Assembly: GCF_026151205.1 (NCBI RefSeq)
Contig: NC_087073.1
Location: forward strand, 14,467,837 to 14,531,836
DNA length: 64,000 bases
Source of the DNA: Bolinopsis microptera
Taxonomy: Eukaryota > Ctenophora > Tentaculata > Lobata > Bolinopsidae
Reading direction: 5' to 3'
In this document: piece by piece, positions 10,908-25,900 of the stretch
Layout: every line of letters starts with the position of its first letter
How positions within the stretch are numbered: the stretch's first letter is position 1
Notes under the pieces: model-generated
Told to the model about the DNA's origin: nothing
Seen by the model: only the letters and a program-made list of their open reading frames with translations
The model's database searches: none
Position numbers and translations under genes: made by a program

Positions 10908-13900
10908 GTGAGTTTTATTCTTTTGCGTTATTTAACTTTCTGAACGAAAGTGTGACTGTGAGCGACAAGAAAATTACATTTTTATTGAATTATCCTGAAG
11001 GAGCTGTGATGTAGTTAGTAGTACTATTATAGGATGAGCATTTCCCAGTCAGCCACTCTCCTTTTTAGGGGCTACCACACATCCGCTCCTACGCTTGGGG
11101 AGCCCCTTCGATGTTACTGTAAAATAAGAACAGTTATTATTTAACCTTGATGTCTATTGTCTAATCCAAAAGACAGATTTAGCTTTAAATGTAGTTAGTT
11201 CCAAAACCCGCGGATTTTCACTGAGGAAGATTTACTACGGATAACTCAGCGAAAATACTTAGTTCACGATTAAATAGACGGCTTTTAGACAGTTTAATTG
11301 TTCTTTATTAACACTAAGATATTTAAAAGTTGTGACTGAGGACTTGGACAGAGTTCTGAGTCATGCATTTAAAATTTTGAACATTGTTCTCGTTTTTTGC
11401 GGTCAAAGTTTAACAAAAAGGAAATTAAGTTTGTCTGTTTTAGTTCAAACGGCCTTTGATCCAATTAATGTTATACAATAATTTAAATCTAATCTCTAGA
11501 CAGATAGTATTCGGAATTTAAGTGTACAATAGATAAAATTAAATAAGCTCAATTCGCTGACAAAGAGCAGGAAAATCGAGTTCAATTGTGCGATTATTTT
11601 CGACCGGATGTGAAAATACAATGCTAGCATTCTTAAAGTAAAGTAAAGTAAAGTAAAATTTATGACATCACATCATCACACATGTCTACAAACTATCATC
11701 GCACTGTGTGAAAAAATATATAATAAATATTTCCCCACCAACATTAATTAATTATCAAATACAATATTTAAAAACAATTTCTTGGAGCGATTTTAATGTC
11801 TTCTGTAAAAGTCACGTGAGAGTTAAACTCACGCGAGAGTTTAAATGAAGCTTGTTTTACGAATTTAGCGCAATGTTTTCTTCAGTATTAGAGACAGTTT
11901 GTTCAGATTTCTTTAATTTCCTCACTAATAAACCGGTTTACTATCGATCTAGCAAATTATTAGGTACCCCAAAAAACCAGCCAATGAGATCAAACACTGT
12001 CTTTATAATTGTAACCACTGACCAATAAACTAATAAGGAGGGTAATTCGTAAGTTGTTAAGTCTCAATTAAAACTAATTTCCATAGAAAGCACTTTTAAA
12101 CAACGTGTTGTCAACAGTAGGCATTGCTACAAAGTAAAAACTTCCTTTTTAATTAGCTCGCGTTTAGTTTTGTTAAACTGAGGTAACCTCAATTTGGTAA
12201 ACTTTAGTCGTGTTTGACAAAAGCTTAAGTTGGATTGAGTGCAAGGAAAAGGGAGCCGACATCAGGCATTATGGTTTGTTTCGAGAGATGTTTCAGTTTG
12301 TGTCTCCTTCAGAAACAATTCCGAGATCTTACCTTTACATTCCTTCTACCGGCTTCTACCTGGACTTATTTATACGCTACCTTTGTAAATATGTTAAATG
12401 ATAACTTTATTGACTTATCTGTTAACCGAATAGTGTGTGATGTTAAAGTTTGTTGCTGCTTAGTGCGTGTGTATTTCGTTTAAAACTGTAAAACATATCG
12501 GTTTTTTAAACGAAATACATATCGGTTCTTAAAAAAGGAAAACTTTGTAAAAAAACAAATGTTTGTCACACCACAGAGAGTTTATCCCCTAATCGTTGTA
12601 AAACGTCAGAGAGTACAGGAGAGTTGACACACGGGCCCTATCATTAGCCACCTTACCTACGAGGCTAACTTCAGGAGGTTCAGTATAGAGTGCTTTTTAA
12701 ACGTGATGTGTAGCATGCATTTCACAACATAGTAACTTGTTAACAGGATTTTAGAACATTATACGCTTATGACTTAAGTTTTCAGGATTTGTTTTTGCTT
12801 GTCGTACTACAGTTATCTGATGTTCCTTTGTTGTCCGTGGGGTTTTAAGTTCTCTGTTTTTAGAAAATCCCAGTTAAATAACTAATTTTGGATATCATTC
12901 AGAAGCAAGTCATCCTTCCATGTACGAAGTACGAACACGATGTAGATTATTACATTCTATTAACCTGGGATTAGATTCCTGGAAATCCTTAATCTACTGC
13001 ATTCCATATAAATCAAACCATCTGGAACTTTAATATTTCAATCAAATTACACTACTAAAAGGTCAATGGTATAATAAATACAGGTCTTTGACCACTTGAC
13101 CAGCCTGCATACCCACATGGAACTCACTGACATATTACTATAATACAACCTGACAAGCTGACATGTTACTAATGTAATGAAATTTAAATATATAATGTAT
13201 ACCATGCAATTAAATAACGGTCCCATACATAACTTAGTTAATAAAATGCAGGTGTTAAAAGTTACAAGATCTGTAAACCCCGCTCCCTCTATTTGCCATT
13301 AACTTATTAACTGATCGAATGGTTATTAGTTAATTAGTTAAGTATTTATTTCCACATACCGGAGGCAGGTTGCACAATTATACCCCAATGAGTATTGTCA
13401 ATAACCGTCAGCAACCATAACACCAGGTAATGTCCTAATGTACCTAATACACAATACCCAATAATCCAGACTGTATAACAACTACCTGTAGAGTCTGTAT
13501 ATCACCAGCTTTACTTCCGGTATATTGTCAGCTAATAGTCTGGTAGTCTCAGAGATAAGATAACGTTTTAGCTACACAATCTGACATGGACTTGAACGGG
13601 AACCATTTCTTATCACTCAAAAGTCATACATAGGACTCCTAGGTAATAACTTGTTTTGCACAATATTCCCCCTCATATTATGACATAACGCATCAAATCA
13701 CCCGACACCTGGTATTGGGCCTCTAATCACCCTAGCTTCCTAACTAATCACCGGGCTCACCTCTAATCACTCACTTTACAATATCACACTCTTCATCACC
13801 AGTAAACCCAACACGTCATCTGTCCTGAAGAGCACCAGATGGATAAGAATAACTTCCCCCTTGCCATTAGGAGGTTTGACGCTAGCAACCTGTTTCATGT

Positions 13901-16900
13901 CTATTTGTTAACCGGAACACCAAGCCGGACTATAAATATAGACTTGACCTTCCCAGTCTGTAGGAAATTGGAATATACGCCCAATGTAATCTGGTCCTAT
14001 TTTAGATTTGACGGTTACGTTTTGCTGTTAGGTGCCAATTTAGGATAGACCTGGACAACTTGAGACTCTCTCTGACATTCCGCAGCCCGTGACGGTACTT
14101 CTGAGTTTTTACCAGAAAGTTAGGACTGTTTCAAAGTTGACATCAGCCCAGCCAACCCCCAAATTAATTAATTGTTCAGCAATTAAACCTGGGTCCGTGT
14201 CATTTCGTCTTCTGGTTAGTTTTGTTTAAAACAGACTCACTGTATCTCGACACGCTTAATTTATTTTATACTGTAGTGTTCATTTTAATTTCTAGTGACT
14301 TACAGAGAAAAGCTCGAGCGCGTCTGATTAGCTTAAATCATAGATTTCATTATCCCGTTGCCCCAAATAATTTTTCTAGTGCCTGCAATGCTTTTATTTA
14401 CCATGAATCATTAAATTCGGCTGCACTCTCTATTGGTAAAACATTAACAGTAACTTTAAGAATCTGGCCGACCATTTTAGTAGCAGCGTTAGAAGGAAAT
14501 GATTCCAGCTACAGTGTGTAATGTGTAATACTAATACGCTAATAGAACGGCTAAGTTGCTTTACTGACAGGAAGCACATGGCCATTGGCCACATGACGTT
14601 TATACTTTCTATCTTTGATATTTGTTTTAGAATTTAAGTGCCTCAAATTGACTTTATAATTGGTAAGATCTTAGTTTAAGTATCGATAAGTCGTATAATA
14701 TTCAAGAGCTGACCGATAATCGTTCTAAGTGAATAGTCATAACCGAACGTGAATAATAATTATCATGCTTTTGTCCTCCTACGGTTGCTCAATCTTTACG
14801 AAGTATATTCGTATTTAAATGAGGTTACCACCCTGCCATCATTCAGTAAATCACCTAGTTCGTACATCTTACAGTGTGAGAAATGGAAGATTTCCTGGAA
14901 TTACCCTTTATTGTTGCGTAGTGGACCTTTGTGAACGACCGTTAACAGATGTTAATGTACCTCTTTATAGGACAGTAAGATTGTGAACTACCGACCTTAT
15001 AAACTACTGGTACTCCCACTTCAAAGTCAACAGGGTCTCATTAGGGAGGCAGGATTGCAGGAGATAACGAGATCTTGTTATTATAAAATCACAGTGAGAG
15101 AACTGAGTTATGTTGATTAGGCGGAATTATTGCAGGAGACAGCTTGGTCTAGTTTCTGTGAATTTCATTTAGACTTGCTGTGTTTATTAGTCTCTCTCTC
15201 CTCTCGCCTCTCTCCTCTCGCTTCTCTTTTCTCTTTTCCGCTGTATATTATATAGTGTACCTTGACTCCTGAGTCCTTACTGCGTTGTTTTGATAGACAG
15301 TGATGTTTTAGTCCATGACTTATTCATGCGTGGATATAGATGAGTGGGGTTAGTAATATATTTCTGACCATCTGTGTACGTTTTTATGACCATTGGTTGC
15401 TGCAGGTGTTATCTAGTTGTTATCTGGCTGCAGGTGTTATCTAGTTAAATCCTCGCAAACCGTCATTATTCAAACCGTCAAGTCAAATTTCTTCATTGTC
15501 ACTGGTCAGTGGTCATGCGTATCTCGAAGCAAGGAAAATTATAAAATTTCATATCAATCATTTCAATTCGTTGTCTACAAACCAATTTAAAACTTTTAAA
15601 CTTTACAGAGCTTCATTAAACACCTGCCCATTTAAAATATACTATCCTTATAGTTATAATATGTTATATATATCATATTGTACTGTTCTGTATGTTTTAG
15701 ATGACCGTGACTTTGCCTATTATAACATGAGCCTCAACTATATTTCAAACCGGCACTTCATGAGGTGTACTGCGCAGTTCCTTTAGCCTAGGAAAAGTAA
15801 GCCTCACATCAGAAGGATTATTTTAGTAATTTCGAACAAGGTGGGCCATTTTGTTGCTGTTCAGATAACAAGTAATATGGGTGCCCACAATTAATTTTAT
15901 CGTCATCGTCTTGATAATGTTTCCAATTTGTCAACTTCATCGAGTGTGTAGTTTGCTACGTAGGGAATTTCCTCTAATTTTTAAGTCGGAAGGTACTGGA
16001 ATTTAGCTGGGAGGTACTAGACTTCTAGACTACTAGACTGTATTTGAGGGTGTGTCTATTGTTGATTTGATCATATTGTTACAATTCGATGATGATATTG
16101 TCTGCAAGGAATTGCTGGTGCCTGATGATATTGTTTAGGAATTGCTGACGATACAGCGTCAGCAATTCATTGTTAATTAAGGAATTGCCAATGATATTGA
16201 TAAAGAAATTGTTCGTGGTAGTGACATATTGCATTGTCGGTTTGTCGTCACCTCCCAATATTTCCTGATATTGTTCATAAAGATACGCGCTTTATTTCAA
16301 CATTTCCTATTATATTTTATTTTCCTATTATATGTTATTTTTCTATGATATTTTATTTTCCTATGATATTTTATTTTCCTATGATGAAGCTAGTTAAACC
16401 TTGGCTGACTGCCCAATGCCCAATGACTCTGTGCCTCATCAAATTGTAAAACGACTGGACTAAGTAAAGCTGATAAGTTTTAAGTTTCTGTAATTGCCTT
16501 ATTGCCCATGGTTATCTGTTCTTGCTGTTGTGCCTATAGATTGATAGATTCACTTCATGCATAACAAATTAACAACATGTTAATTTATTTCCCTTAGGCT
16601 AACAAGTCTCTTAAACCGCTTAGATACTTTCCCCACCACGTATATAGTAGAAGCTTCCTATTAAATTATTATATCTTTTTCTGCTGTTATTTTAATGTCG
16701 TGCTGTGTAAAAAGTTCATAATTATAACTTCTAATGCTTCTTTTGTATAGTTATTTATTGGAATATAATAGTTCAGTAATATAACAGTTTTATGCTAATA
16801 TTTCCCATAATACATGCGCCATTAATTTTACTTATTCTTCCCATGTGAATTTTAATTGTGCCACTAAATTAACAACTATTTAAGTGCAGCTTTGTGTCTG

Positions 16901-19900
16901 ATAACTAGCTAAGTGGACCTGTCTAACTTAACAAGTCTTTAAATCAACACGTTCAAATACCGTAGTGTCCCCAGATTGCAATAATCGGTAGCTAAAAGAG
17001 AGTCTGACATCACCCCTCCAGATAATCAGGGCTGTATTTGCTGCTGGAGGAGTGGAGGTGCTCTCTTAGTCTGTGCTAATGTACCTGTTACCCTATCACG
17101 CGATCTTTTATCACGTGATATTGTAACTCTGTCACAGGTGCCCTTAAATCAAGGTAGCGTGCTGTAGTTTTAAAAACTTCAGGATTTACTCGGCTCGAGT
17201 GGTGGACCTTGTTCTTTATTGTTCGTTTTATTCCAGAAGGTTTAGAAGCTGCTGGAGTGACCGTGTACTCTTTAAATTAAAATCAGAACATGGGACCTTG
17301 TAGTCTGATGGCTTTTTAGGAGCCGGTTGCCCTGCGGTTTATTAAGATATGTTACCGTTTCAATGCATTATTATAATTGCATTAATATTTTAATTGCTGT
17401 CCGAAAAATTCGTATCTAATTGTTAAGCTAAGTGGTAATAATTCAACGTTCGACAGTTTAACAGAAATAAGCCGATTTTTCTGAGTTTCTGATTTTTTAA
17501 ATATCACTTTCTTGCTCATGTCATTGGGATTTTTCATTATAAAATATAATGTAAATCCCAGTGAGCAAGAATGTGATATTATTATATTCAAACGTCAAAT
17601 AAACTCTTTGTGACTTTTAATATTTAATCCTGGTCATGGTTTAAAATACTGAATTATTCTTCTGTTTATTTGTTCTGGATTAGCACATCCATTCGGCTTG
17701 GTGACGGTTTAAAACGACAACAGTTTGTATTCCTCCTCAGCTCTTCTGCGTATGGAGGTATGGGAAATATGTCGTGAGTCGTCGTAACAATATGTAAATC
17801 GGCCCTAAAATCATGCAGATCTCTGACAAGTCATTGTCGTCAAGCAGGTAACCACCAGACGTCATTACTCATTTGCTACCGCCTTTCTTTACGTAATACT
17901 AGACAAATCATGGCTTCTAGATTCTGATAATGAGGGTTTAGTAATGGCTGGTTCGGAGGAGGAGTTTAGTAATGGATTGTTGTCGGGGTATGACAGAGAC
18001 AAATTTAACCAAAGGTTATATTATAGGGTGTACCCGAAGAAATAGTCACACAGTTTTAGTAGAATATTAGACGTGTGATGTCACTACTCGTGCATAATCT
18101 ATTAACTGCGAATACTGAATTATTTATGGTGAGGATAAGTAAGTTATTTTCGTGTTTCTTCATTTGTCTGACTTGAGTTCCAGACTCCAGGACGAACTGG
18201 AAAATGTTGCTTCGTCGTAAATTAATCTTTTTCTACCATTCATCCAACAGATAAAACAATTTTACTTTTTAGATCAAAGTTTTTCTCTTTGTAAAAATTA
18301 TCCCTCTGATGAGTGCTGAGACTGGTAAATTAAGATTTTTTGCTTGTTTCTAAGACCGAAGACCGGCGCGGCAGATCAACGTTCTAATTTTGTTTGATCG
18401 TCTTTCCCGATGAGTAAAAATGATCCAACCATAGAATATTCTGTTCTTAACGTGGATACCTAGATGATAATAGTCAGTCCTAACTCCTGTATTTAGCATT
18501 TTATTTTTGTTCTACTTAATCCCTTACAATAAGCAATCATTTCCTCTCACGGTTCCATTTACAAGCATTCGATTCTGATTCGTACGTTGTCTCCATCTGT
18601 TGTGTTCGTTCCGCTGAATTTATTACACTGAGTATATTAGGACGCAATGAAACTACCGGACCATGATGTATGGGGACTTGCCACCCCATGGCAACATTAA
18701 AATATATCGACATTAAAATACATCTCCCGAAAGTTGCGACAAAGCAAGTAATTTCACTGACACGGTTCTAAGAGGTGTAACCCGTTAACTAACCTGTTAA
18801 CTACACGGCAATATTTGACAACCTACTAGTTGGGTAGGTTTAAAAAGGTGACATGGCACCAGGCACAATCAAACATTTGTGTTTTGTTCACGTTTGTCTT
18901 TCACAAATCACAAGATGTCAACAGTTATACAATTACCACATTACCCTCGCCTGACAGAAAAAGGTTTAGTGTCAATGTTGACCAGTGTTTCACAGTGTTT
19001 AAAGAGTAACCACCTGCTAAGTTATAAGGTGACGACAGAAAGCCGCCTTCTACTCCAGGAGTCACTGAAGCTTAACTTATTTATAAAGCTTTAGTTCTGT
19101 CTTTAAGGATCGACTTGTCTTCTTCTACTCTACTAACAAGTTACTTCTGATGTGTTGTGAGAGGTAGTTTGTAACTATCTACCGATTCTGGGGCTACGAT
19201 TTAATTTTAAATAAAGCAGGATTTTTCGTATAGATTTAGGATTGTTTGCGATAAATTTAATAGCGAAATTAATTGTTAATTGTTATTACTATTACTATTG
19301 CAGTTTATCCAGGTAATGACACTGTTTATCGCGTACACTGATCATCCTTAGTCTTCTAATTGCCATTTCACCATTTAAAATGTTAATAGATTACTGGTCG
19401 TTCGTCAATTCCGTTATCATTTGACTTATTCAGTTATAACAAACGTTATATTCATGCTTATTAAACTTGTTGCAAACTCAGAAGATTCTCTGCCACCTAT
19501 AGCCCCTCTTCTCAAAGCGGGCCCGACTGTTGACATCGTAGGACAACCTTTAAAACCTTTCACGTTAACTATCTTAAAACAATTACTCGTTTCAGGAGAA
19601 CCAATTTCAAGTTATTTTTAGAGTCGACTGTCGAGTATTCCCGAGATCGTTAGTTAAATTTGTCTTCATTCTCAGTTTTGAGAGAATGGTAAAGTCACAC
19701 GACGGTGGTTAAATAATGATTAAAGCATTATTTGGAGTTACTAATGACAGGTTTATGGCGTAATTGTTTAAGTTATATTTTCACGCTACGTTACTTTTGA
19801 TGATTACTCGTGAAATACTGTTTAGTTCCTGTTTTACGGAATGATTATTTAATTATCACGTGTTTGGTATAATGTCCCCATTACATAATGAGATAATCCT

Positions 19901-22900
19901 TCATTTTCTTCCTTCGTTCTTACTTCGTTAGTTACCGTGACATTTTGGTACTGCATCTGGTAGGCTTGAAGATAACATGTCTCTTATCATTCATTACCAC
20001 TATCTCTCCTACCCGTGCACCTGTAGTTCTCGACCTTTCTTTCTGAAAGCGGCTGATTTACATGTTACCTTAGTTCATTCTCCTTTGGACGCTCAAGATG
20101 CATTTGACTTACAAAGCTCTCACAATTCATCATGCGTAGTATGAGACTACATGTTTTATATGAGTGTTTAATCGGTCATGTTTACAAATCTCTAGTTGCT
20201 CTCACTTGAGACTCGCTTAGGAAATACTAGTGTGAGTTTAACTGCGAGTAGTTTAGTTTTCCCATGATAGTACAAAGCATAGACTGAATCCTGCCTCCTA
20301 CCTGAGGTTACATATTTATCATATTGTTTGGGAGACGAGGTCATTGGTTGCTGGATATTTTGGCGGAGTAGCCCCAAATCTGCTGATTTTGGTCGCAAAT
20401 TATATTTTGTGGTGACTTTAATTTGGAGACCTCTTAACGTTGTGCAGGTGTTGTCAGGTCAAGCCTTTAATTTTACCAGTTTTGATTTCGGGCTCCGTAT
20501 GATCTGACCTCTAATTTCTATCGGTCTGGACCAATTATTAACCTGAGCTGTTACCGGATTAATTTAGCTAAAATTAGGCAAGTTTGTGACGTATATTGTA
20601 GGTTTAAGATTCCAAGAAGCGCGTCCACAGTCCAATAGGGTTAGTTTTAGTTTTTTGGAAGTCTGGTTTAAATTTGTCCTAATTTAGGCGCTTGTTTGAC
20701 TGAACCTTTGAGGTGCGAATTAGTTTTTACCAAAATACGTTTGTACTGGTATTCGAAATTGGTTTCATTTTCGTATTTTATTTTGTTGGAGAGAAATGTC
20801 ACTTTTTCTGAACTTTAATACATATTTTGGATAACATTTTGACCCTTATCGAACCACTTTGCATATTTATGGGCTTTAATATTTTGAATTTGTCTATGAG
20901 ATTTAGTGTCCGCTTTGTGACAAGTTTGAAGTATTAGTCATTGTGGTTTGATATGCGATGTTAAATTGTAGGTGTGCCCTCTAATGCCATCCTTTAAAAA
21001 TATCTCATTTCAGTAAACTCATTTCAACCATTACTTGATCACCATTACACATGTTACAATGCAATGTAATGTAAGTAATGCTGATCCATTTAGCCTTGTC
21101 TCCCTACTTTTACCTTAAAATATTTGAATGTCATTGAATTGAGTGAAATGTCTAACTCTCGCCCAGTAAAGCACAATGCTCCATTTACTGACCATACTAC
21201 CATGACATTACTACCACCATTACCCCACTATACAATACTTAATACCCACAATTTCACATCATCTCTCCTGGGCACAAATCACATTACCACACTCCCGTCA
21301 CTGTGAATTGTATGAGAAACTGAACGAGAATTAGTGACTGTGAAGAGCTTGATTTCTGCTCATCATCACGAGACTTGTATCATTAGTTATTAGGTGTGTA
21401 ACCAGTACACAGGATTTAGTGGGTAATGTTAGCTAGTGTTAGTGTGTGAGTTTAGAAACTAACATTAACAACATTTTAGTGTGCTGGGTAGCATCTTAGT
21501 GAATGAATATGACAACGAAATAAAATTCAACTCTGGGTTAATAATATTATAGATTTTTAAATGTCTCAAAAATTGATCTCACTCCTCTGATAGTTATGGG
21601 GTGTGATGCACCATTTTGTCGCTGAAAAAACGTAGTAGATAATAGCATTAGAGAGGAAAGACAATTAAGTTAAGATTGGAAAAAAGTGTTTTTTGATCTT
21701 ATTGAATCAAATTGTTGAACAGAATTCAGTCGAGTTTCACGGGCCGAGCACTGTTCAGGTATTTGCTCCCTTTCCGAGAAATCCACGATTAATTGCTAGG
21801 TAGTACCCATTTGAGAAAGCAGCACTCGCCAGTAGATGAATTATATTGCCAGGGTTTCAGTAGATCGGAGCAATTTCATACTAGATACCTCACAAGTTGA
21901 TTACAAATTTGATGATATAACTGATATTGTTTTGTTCAGGAACTGCAATTGTTAAATGCTATATAACCGCTTGATCACCACCGTCATGTTCAGCTCCCCA
22001 ATCTCCTTTTGTCTTGAGTTTGCCCTATTAGCTCCAGTATAATAATAGTATGGACCTCTGATGAGTGGTATACTAGTGACTACCCCTCAGCTTAGTTCCA
22101 ACTTGTACGTGGGAATCAGATAATCTTCACGCGACCAATTAAAATATCATCGCAAATATTTAGAGTTTGCTCTGTAAACATTGTTATCTGAACACTAAGG
22201 ATCTAAATCTAGTTAACTGGTAAAAGTTGTTGAAAGTTGTAGCTCTAAGCGGTATTAGAACAAAGCAGTGAACAGCTAATGAGGGTAAATGAGTCAGCAA
22301 TATTATATTTCTATCATTGTATTGTGATGTAAACGTTGGTAATAGTGATAGAAGGCACTTTCTGCAGTCAGCCAGTCAGCTTGGTATAATTTTGATAATT
22401 TTGGTAATTTACACTCGAAACTTATTCTCCTTCCTTGGTTTTATTTACGCTGTATAAAATTGCTCCGCAGTCCACCGGTGTTATTAATTTCAAGAGTCTT
22501 AGTTTCTTTATCATCCTAATTACATGCGCTATAAGATTATTTCGCTGTTGGCCCTGATGATTATTATATTGTGTACCTTGTTTCTTAGAGACATCAAAAT
22601 ATATTTTATTATCTATTATACATTATTTCAAGCTACTGGTTACTAAACCCCGTTTTACCTCGGAGTTTGGGGGTAATCTGCGGTAAATCGGGGTTGTTAT
22701 TGTTCACATTATACATTAGACCGGTTCATTTTACCAAAAGTTGTTCAAATAATTAGAGACTCTATCTTATTAGTTGCTCTATAGGGTCAGGAACAACCAA
22801 AAAAATTTTTTGACTCTAGTGTTTCGGATAATGTCGTCATGGGCCACGCCCATTTTTATAGCGTTTCTTATACAGGTAAAATTCTCTAAATCGTCAATTT

Positions 22901-25900
22901 AGTCATGAAGGAGTATGGAAGGAGTTCTAAATGTGTGCTCCTCTAATATAAACAGCAGAAAATGGTTAACTTTAGTCGAGGTCTCAGGTCTTTACAATGT
23001 CGGGAAGTTCCTGCAGGAGTTTGCGCATTGCGCTGAAGCGTGAGATTCACTGCGCCAAAAGCGAAGGTCGTAGAGACATGTTGACACTAATCAGTACTCC
23101 CACGCCACGTGTGTTGAAGGGGTGGTCACGTGTGTTGAGGGGTGGTTACGTGTGGTGAGGGGTGGTCACGTGTGTTGAGGGGTGGTCACGTGTGGTGAGG
23201 GGTGGTCACGTGTGTTGAGGGGTGGTCACGTGTGTTGCGGGGTGGTCACGTGTGTTGAGGGGTGGTCACGTGTGTTGAGGGGTGGTCACGTGTGTTGAGG
23301 GGTGGTCACGTGTGTTGAGGGGTGGTCACGTGTGTTGAGGGGTGGTCACGTGTGTTGAGGGGTGGTCACGTGTGTTGAGGGGTGGTCACGTGTGTTGAGG
23401 GGTGGTCACGTGTGTTGAGGGGTGGTCACGTGTGTTGAGGGGTGGTCACGTGTGTTGAGGGGTGGTCACGTGTGTTGCGGGGTGGTCACGTGTGTTGCGG
23501 GGTGGTCACGTGTGTTGAGGGGTGGTGAGTATTGCAATTACCCGAGACCTCGTACTAAAATATCCATATTATTACTACAACTATACTAGTAATCTCCATA
23601 TTATTACTACTACAGGTGTTAAGATATCTCACTTCTTACTACCTTGTACCTTGTATTGGATTAAACTAAGAATTGGATTGAATTCGCGTGTTGTTGTTAA
23701 TGCAAGATACTCCTCGTAAAATAGGGTTGTGACTTGTGGTCACATTATACCTGGCCAGCATTATAAGTGTTCTCATTGCGTCTCATAAAATATCTTTGGG
23801 AACCGGTCACTGCGGCGGAAGTCACTGCGGCGGTGGACGGTACAGCGGAGGACGGTACAGCGGAGGACGGTACGGCGGTAGTTTCCAAAAAGGTTGGACG
23901 GTACGGCGGATCACATGACACCCACTTTACTTTGGACAGTACGGCGGTACTACTACTACTAGAAACTGTACCTAAGACAGAACTTACACATTCAACTTGT
24001 TTCTAAGTTTTGTTCTAGATTCGCATTATAAGTTTTATTTTTTATTTTCTTTATTTTTGTATAATTCTTGTTAGTTTAGTTGTTCATTTTTTTTATTCAG
24101 GGCTTTGCAGACAATGTAAATCGAGAATATTGAGTTGTTGAAAATCAAAAAGTTAAAATCCCACAAATCATTATCAAGAAGTTACAGCAATCAATAGTTC
24201 ACATAACACTTCTGAGCAGATCCAGGTAAGTCAAGACATCATCTTCGTAATGGGGTTGGAGTGTCCAAGGGTAGTGGAGAACTTCTTGTTCGAGGACTCC
24301 ACGAAGTTGTTCGTTCTGTTCATGTGGAAGTGGGTCCGATCGTAAGCGTTCCAGGAGAGTGGAGGGAACTTTGCTCGTCCAGTACCAGAGGAGGTGATGA
24401 GTCCCTGGATCCATGTCGTCTGGAAGTAGGCTGGGTGACTGACACCAGGGATCCGTTGAGGGTGTAGAGTCGTCCCTTGCATCTGTCGTTCTTCTTCACT
24501 CACCTTTAAGCCTGTCGTCCATCCAGAGTCGGCTTTCCATCTTTGGAGTAGCGGAAACCACGGTGTAGAAGGTTCTGACTCTTAGCAGTTCTCCCTCTGA
24601 CCACCTTCACCGTATCTTCATCGAACATCGTTGTAGCTGTTGTACTCAAGTTGTAGTGTTGCAGTACTGGAGATGGTAGTGCTAATGAGATAATCTCCTC
24701 AACTTTGATCCGCTTTATATACTGTTTGCCTCTATCATTATCTACGTTTCACTGAGCAACCTCTCTTCTTCGTGACGTTTTTTTATGCCCTTGTTATTAC
24801 CCATTGCATCTCGGCGCAGTGATATGAGATCTCACCGTAACAAGCTCATCGTGCACTCGCTTAACCACCGTTGTGCAGACCGGACGTGATCTGATACGAA
24901 CCAGAAAGTGGAACAAGAACTGCTCTTAGTAATCACAATGTATATGTTAAACTTTATCCAATTTAATTTTAATTTAATTTAATTTCGAAGTAACAAAGAG
25001 GAAAATATAACTTTTTATAGCTAATCGATTTTGTTATATTAGCAGTGCTAGGTCTATCTTATAGGTACAGTTTCTAGTAGTAGTAGTACCGCCGTACTGT
25101 CCAAAGTAAAGTGGGTGTCATGTGATCCGCCGTACCGTCCAACCTTTTTGGAAACTACCGCTGTACCGTCCTCCGCTGTACCGTCCTCCGCTGTACCGTC
25201 CTCCGCTGTACCGTCCACCGCCGCAGTGACTTCCGCCGCAGCGTCCTATACCCATATCTTTATCTAAGTACCCAGTTGCTTGCCTCAGCTCGTCTGTAAT
25301 ATGTCGCTATAGTTGTTTAAGATATCTTTTCATGATAATTTGCTTTGAATAGTACATATCATATTAGCTTTTGGTGGTCGGCTTTTTGGTGCCGAGGCTT
25401 AATTGATCTGCCCTTTTGTTACTAAAAATGTATTAGAAAATCATTAAGGCAAACTTCCAGGAAATGCATTATTGGCTGCAATTGCTGCGGCAGTTAAAAT
25501 AAGATATCAATTCATTAAAATATCTAAATAAATCACTCCTATTTTAATTAGATAGGAGCGAGTTGCCATAACTGTTGCTTGTTCAAATCGTTAAAATAAA
25601 TATTATGATATATCGAGATATCGAGATTTACCCAGTTTACCAGTTGTCGAACTTGTAGTTCTAACTAACCACCCTACTAGGAAATGCTAAACGACTCCGT
25701 GTACAGCACACCCTCCCGCCCCACCCCACCCCACCAAAACAACTACACCCGCTCAGAAACCGAACTCTTCATCCTCACCGTCTGGACATCATGGTCCCTG
25801 GCTTCTGCTCTTATTGGCAACACTGTCATCTTAGTTGGGATCTACTCTCGTGCCTTCAGAATTGATAAACTGTCCCTGCTGACTATCAAGAACTTGGCTG

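Noticed and set aside
23736-24006. Glycine-rich peptide (GGRYSGGRYSGG)
   Set aside because: It is a translation of the repeated terminal sequence of the Mutator-like element.
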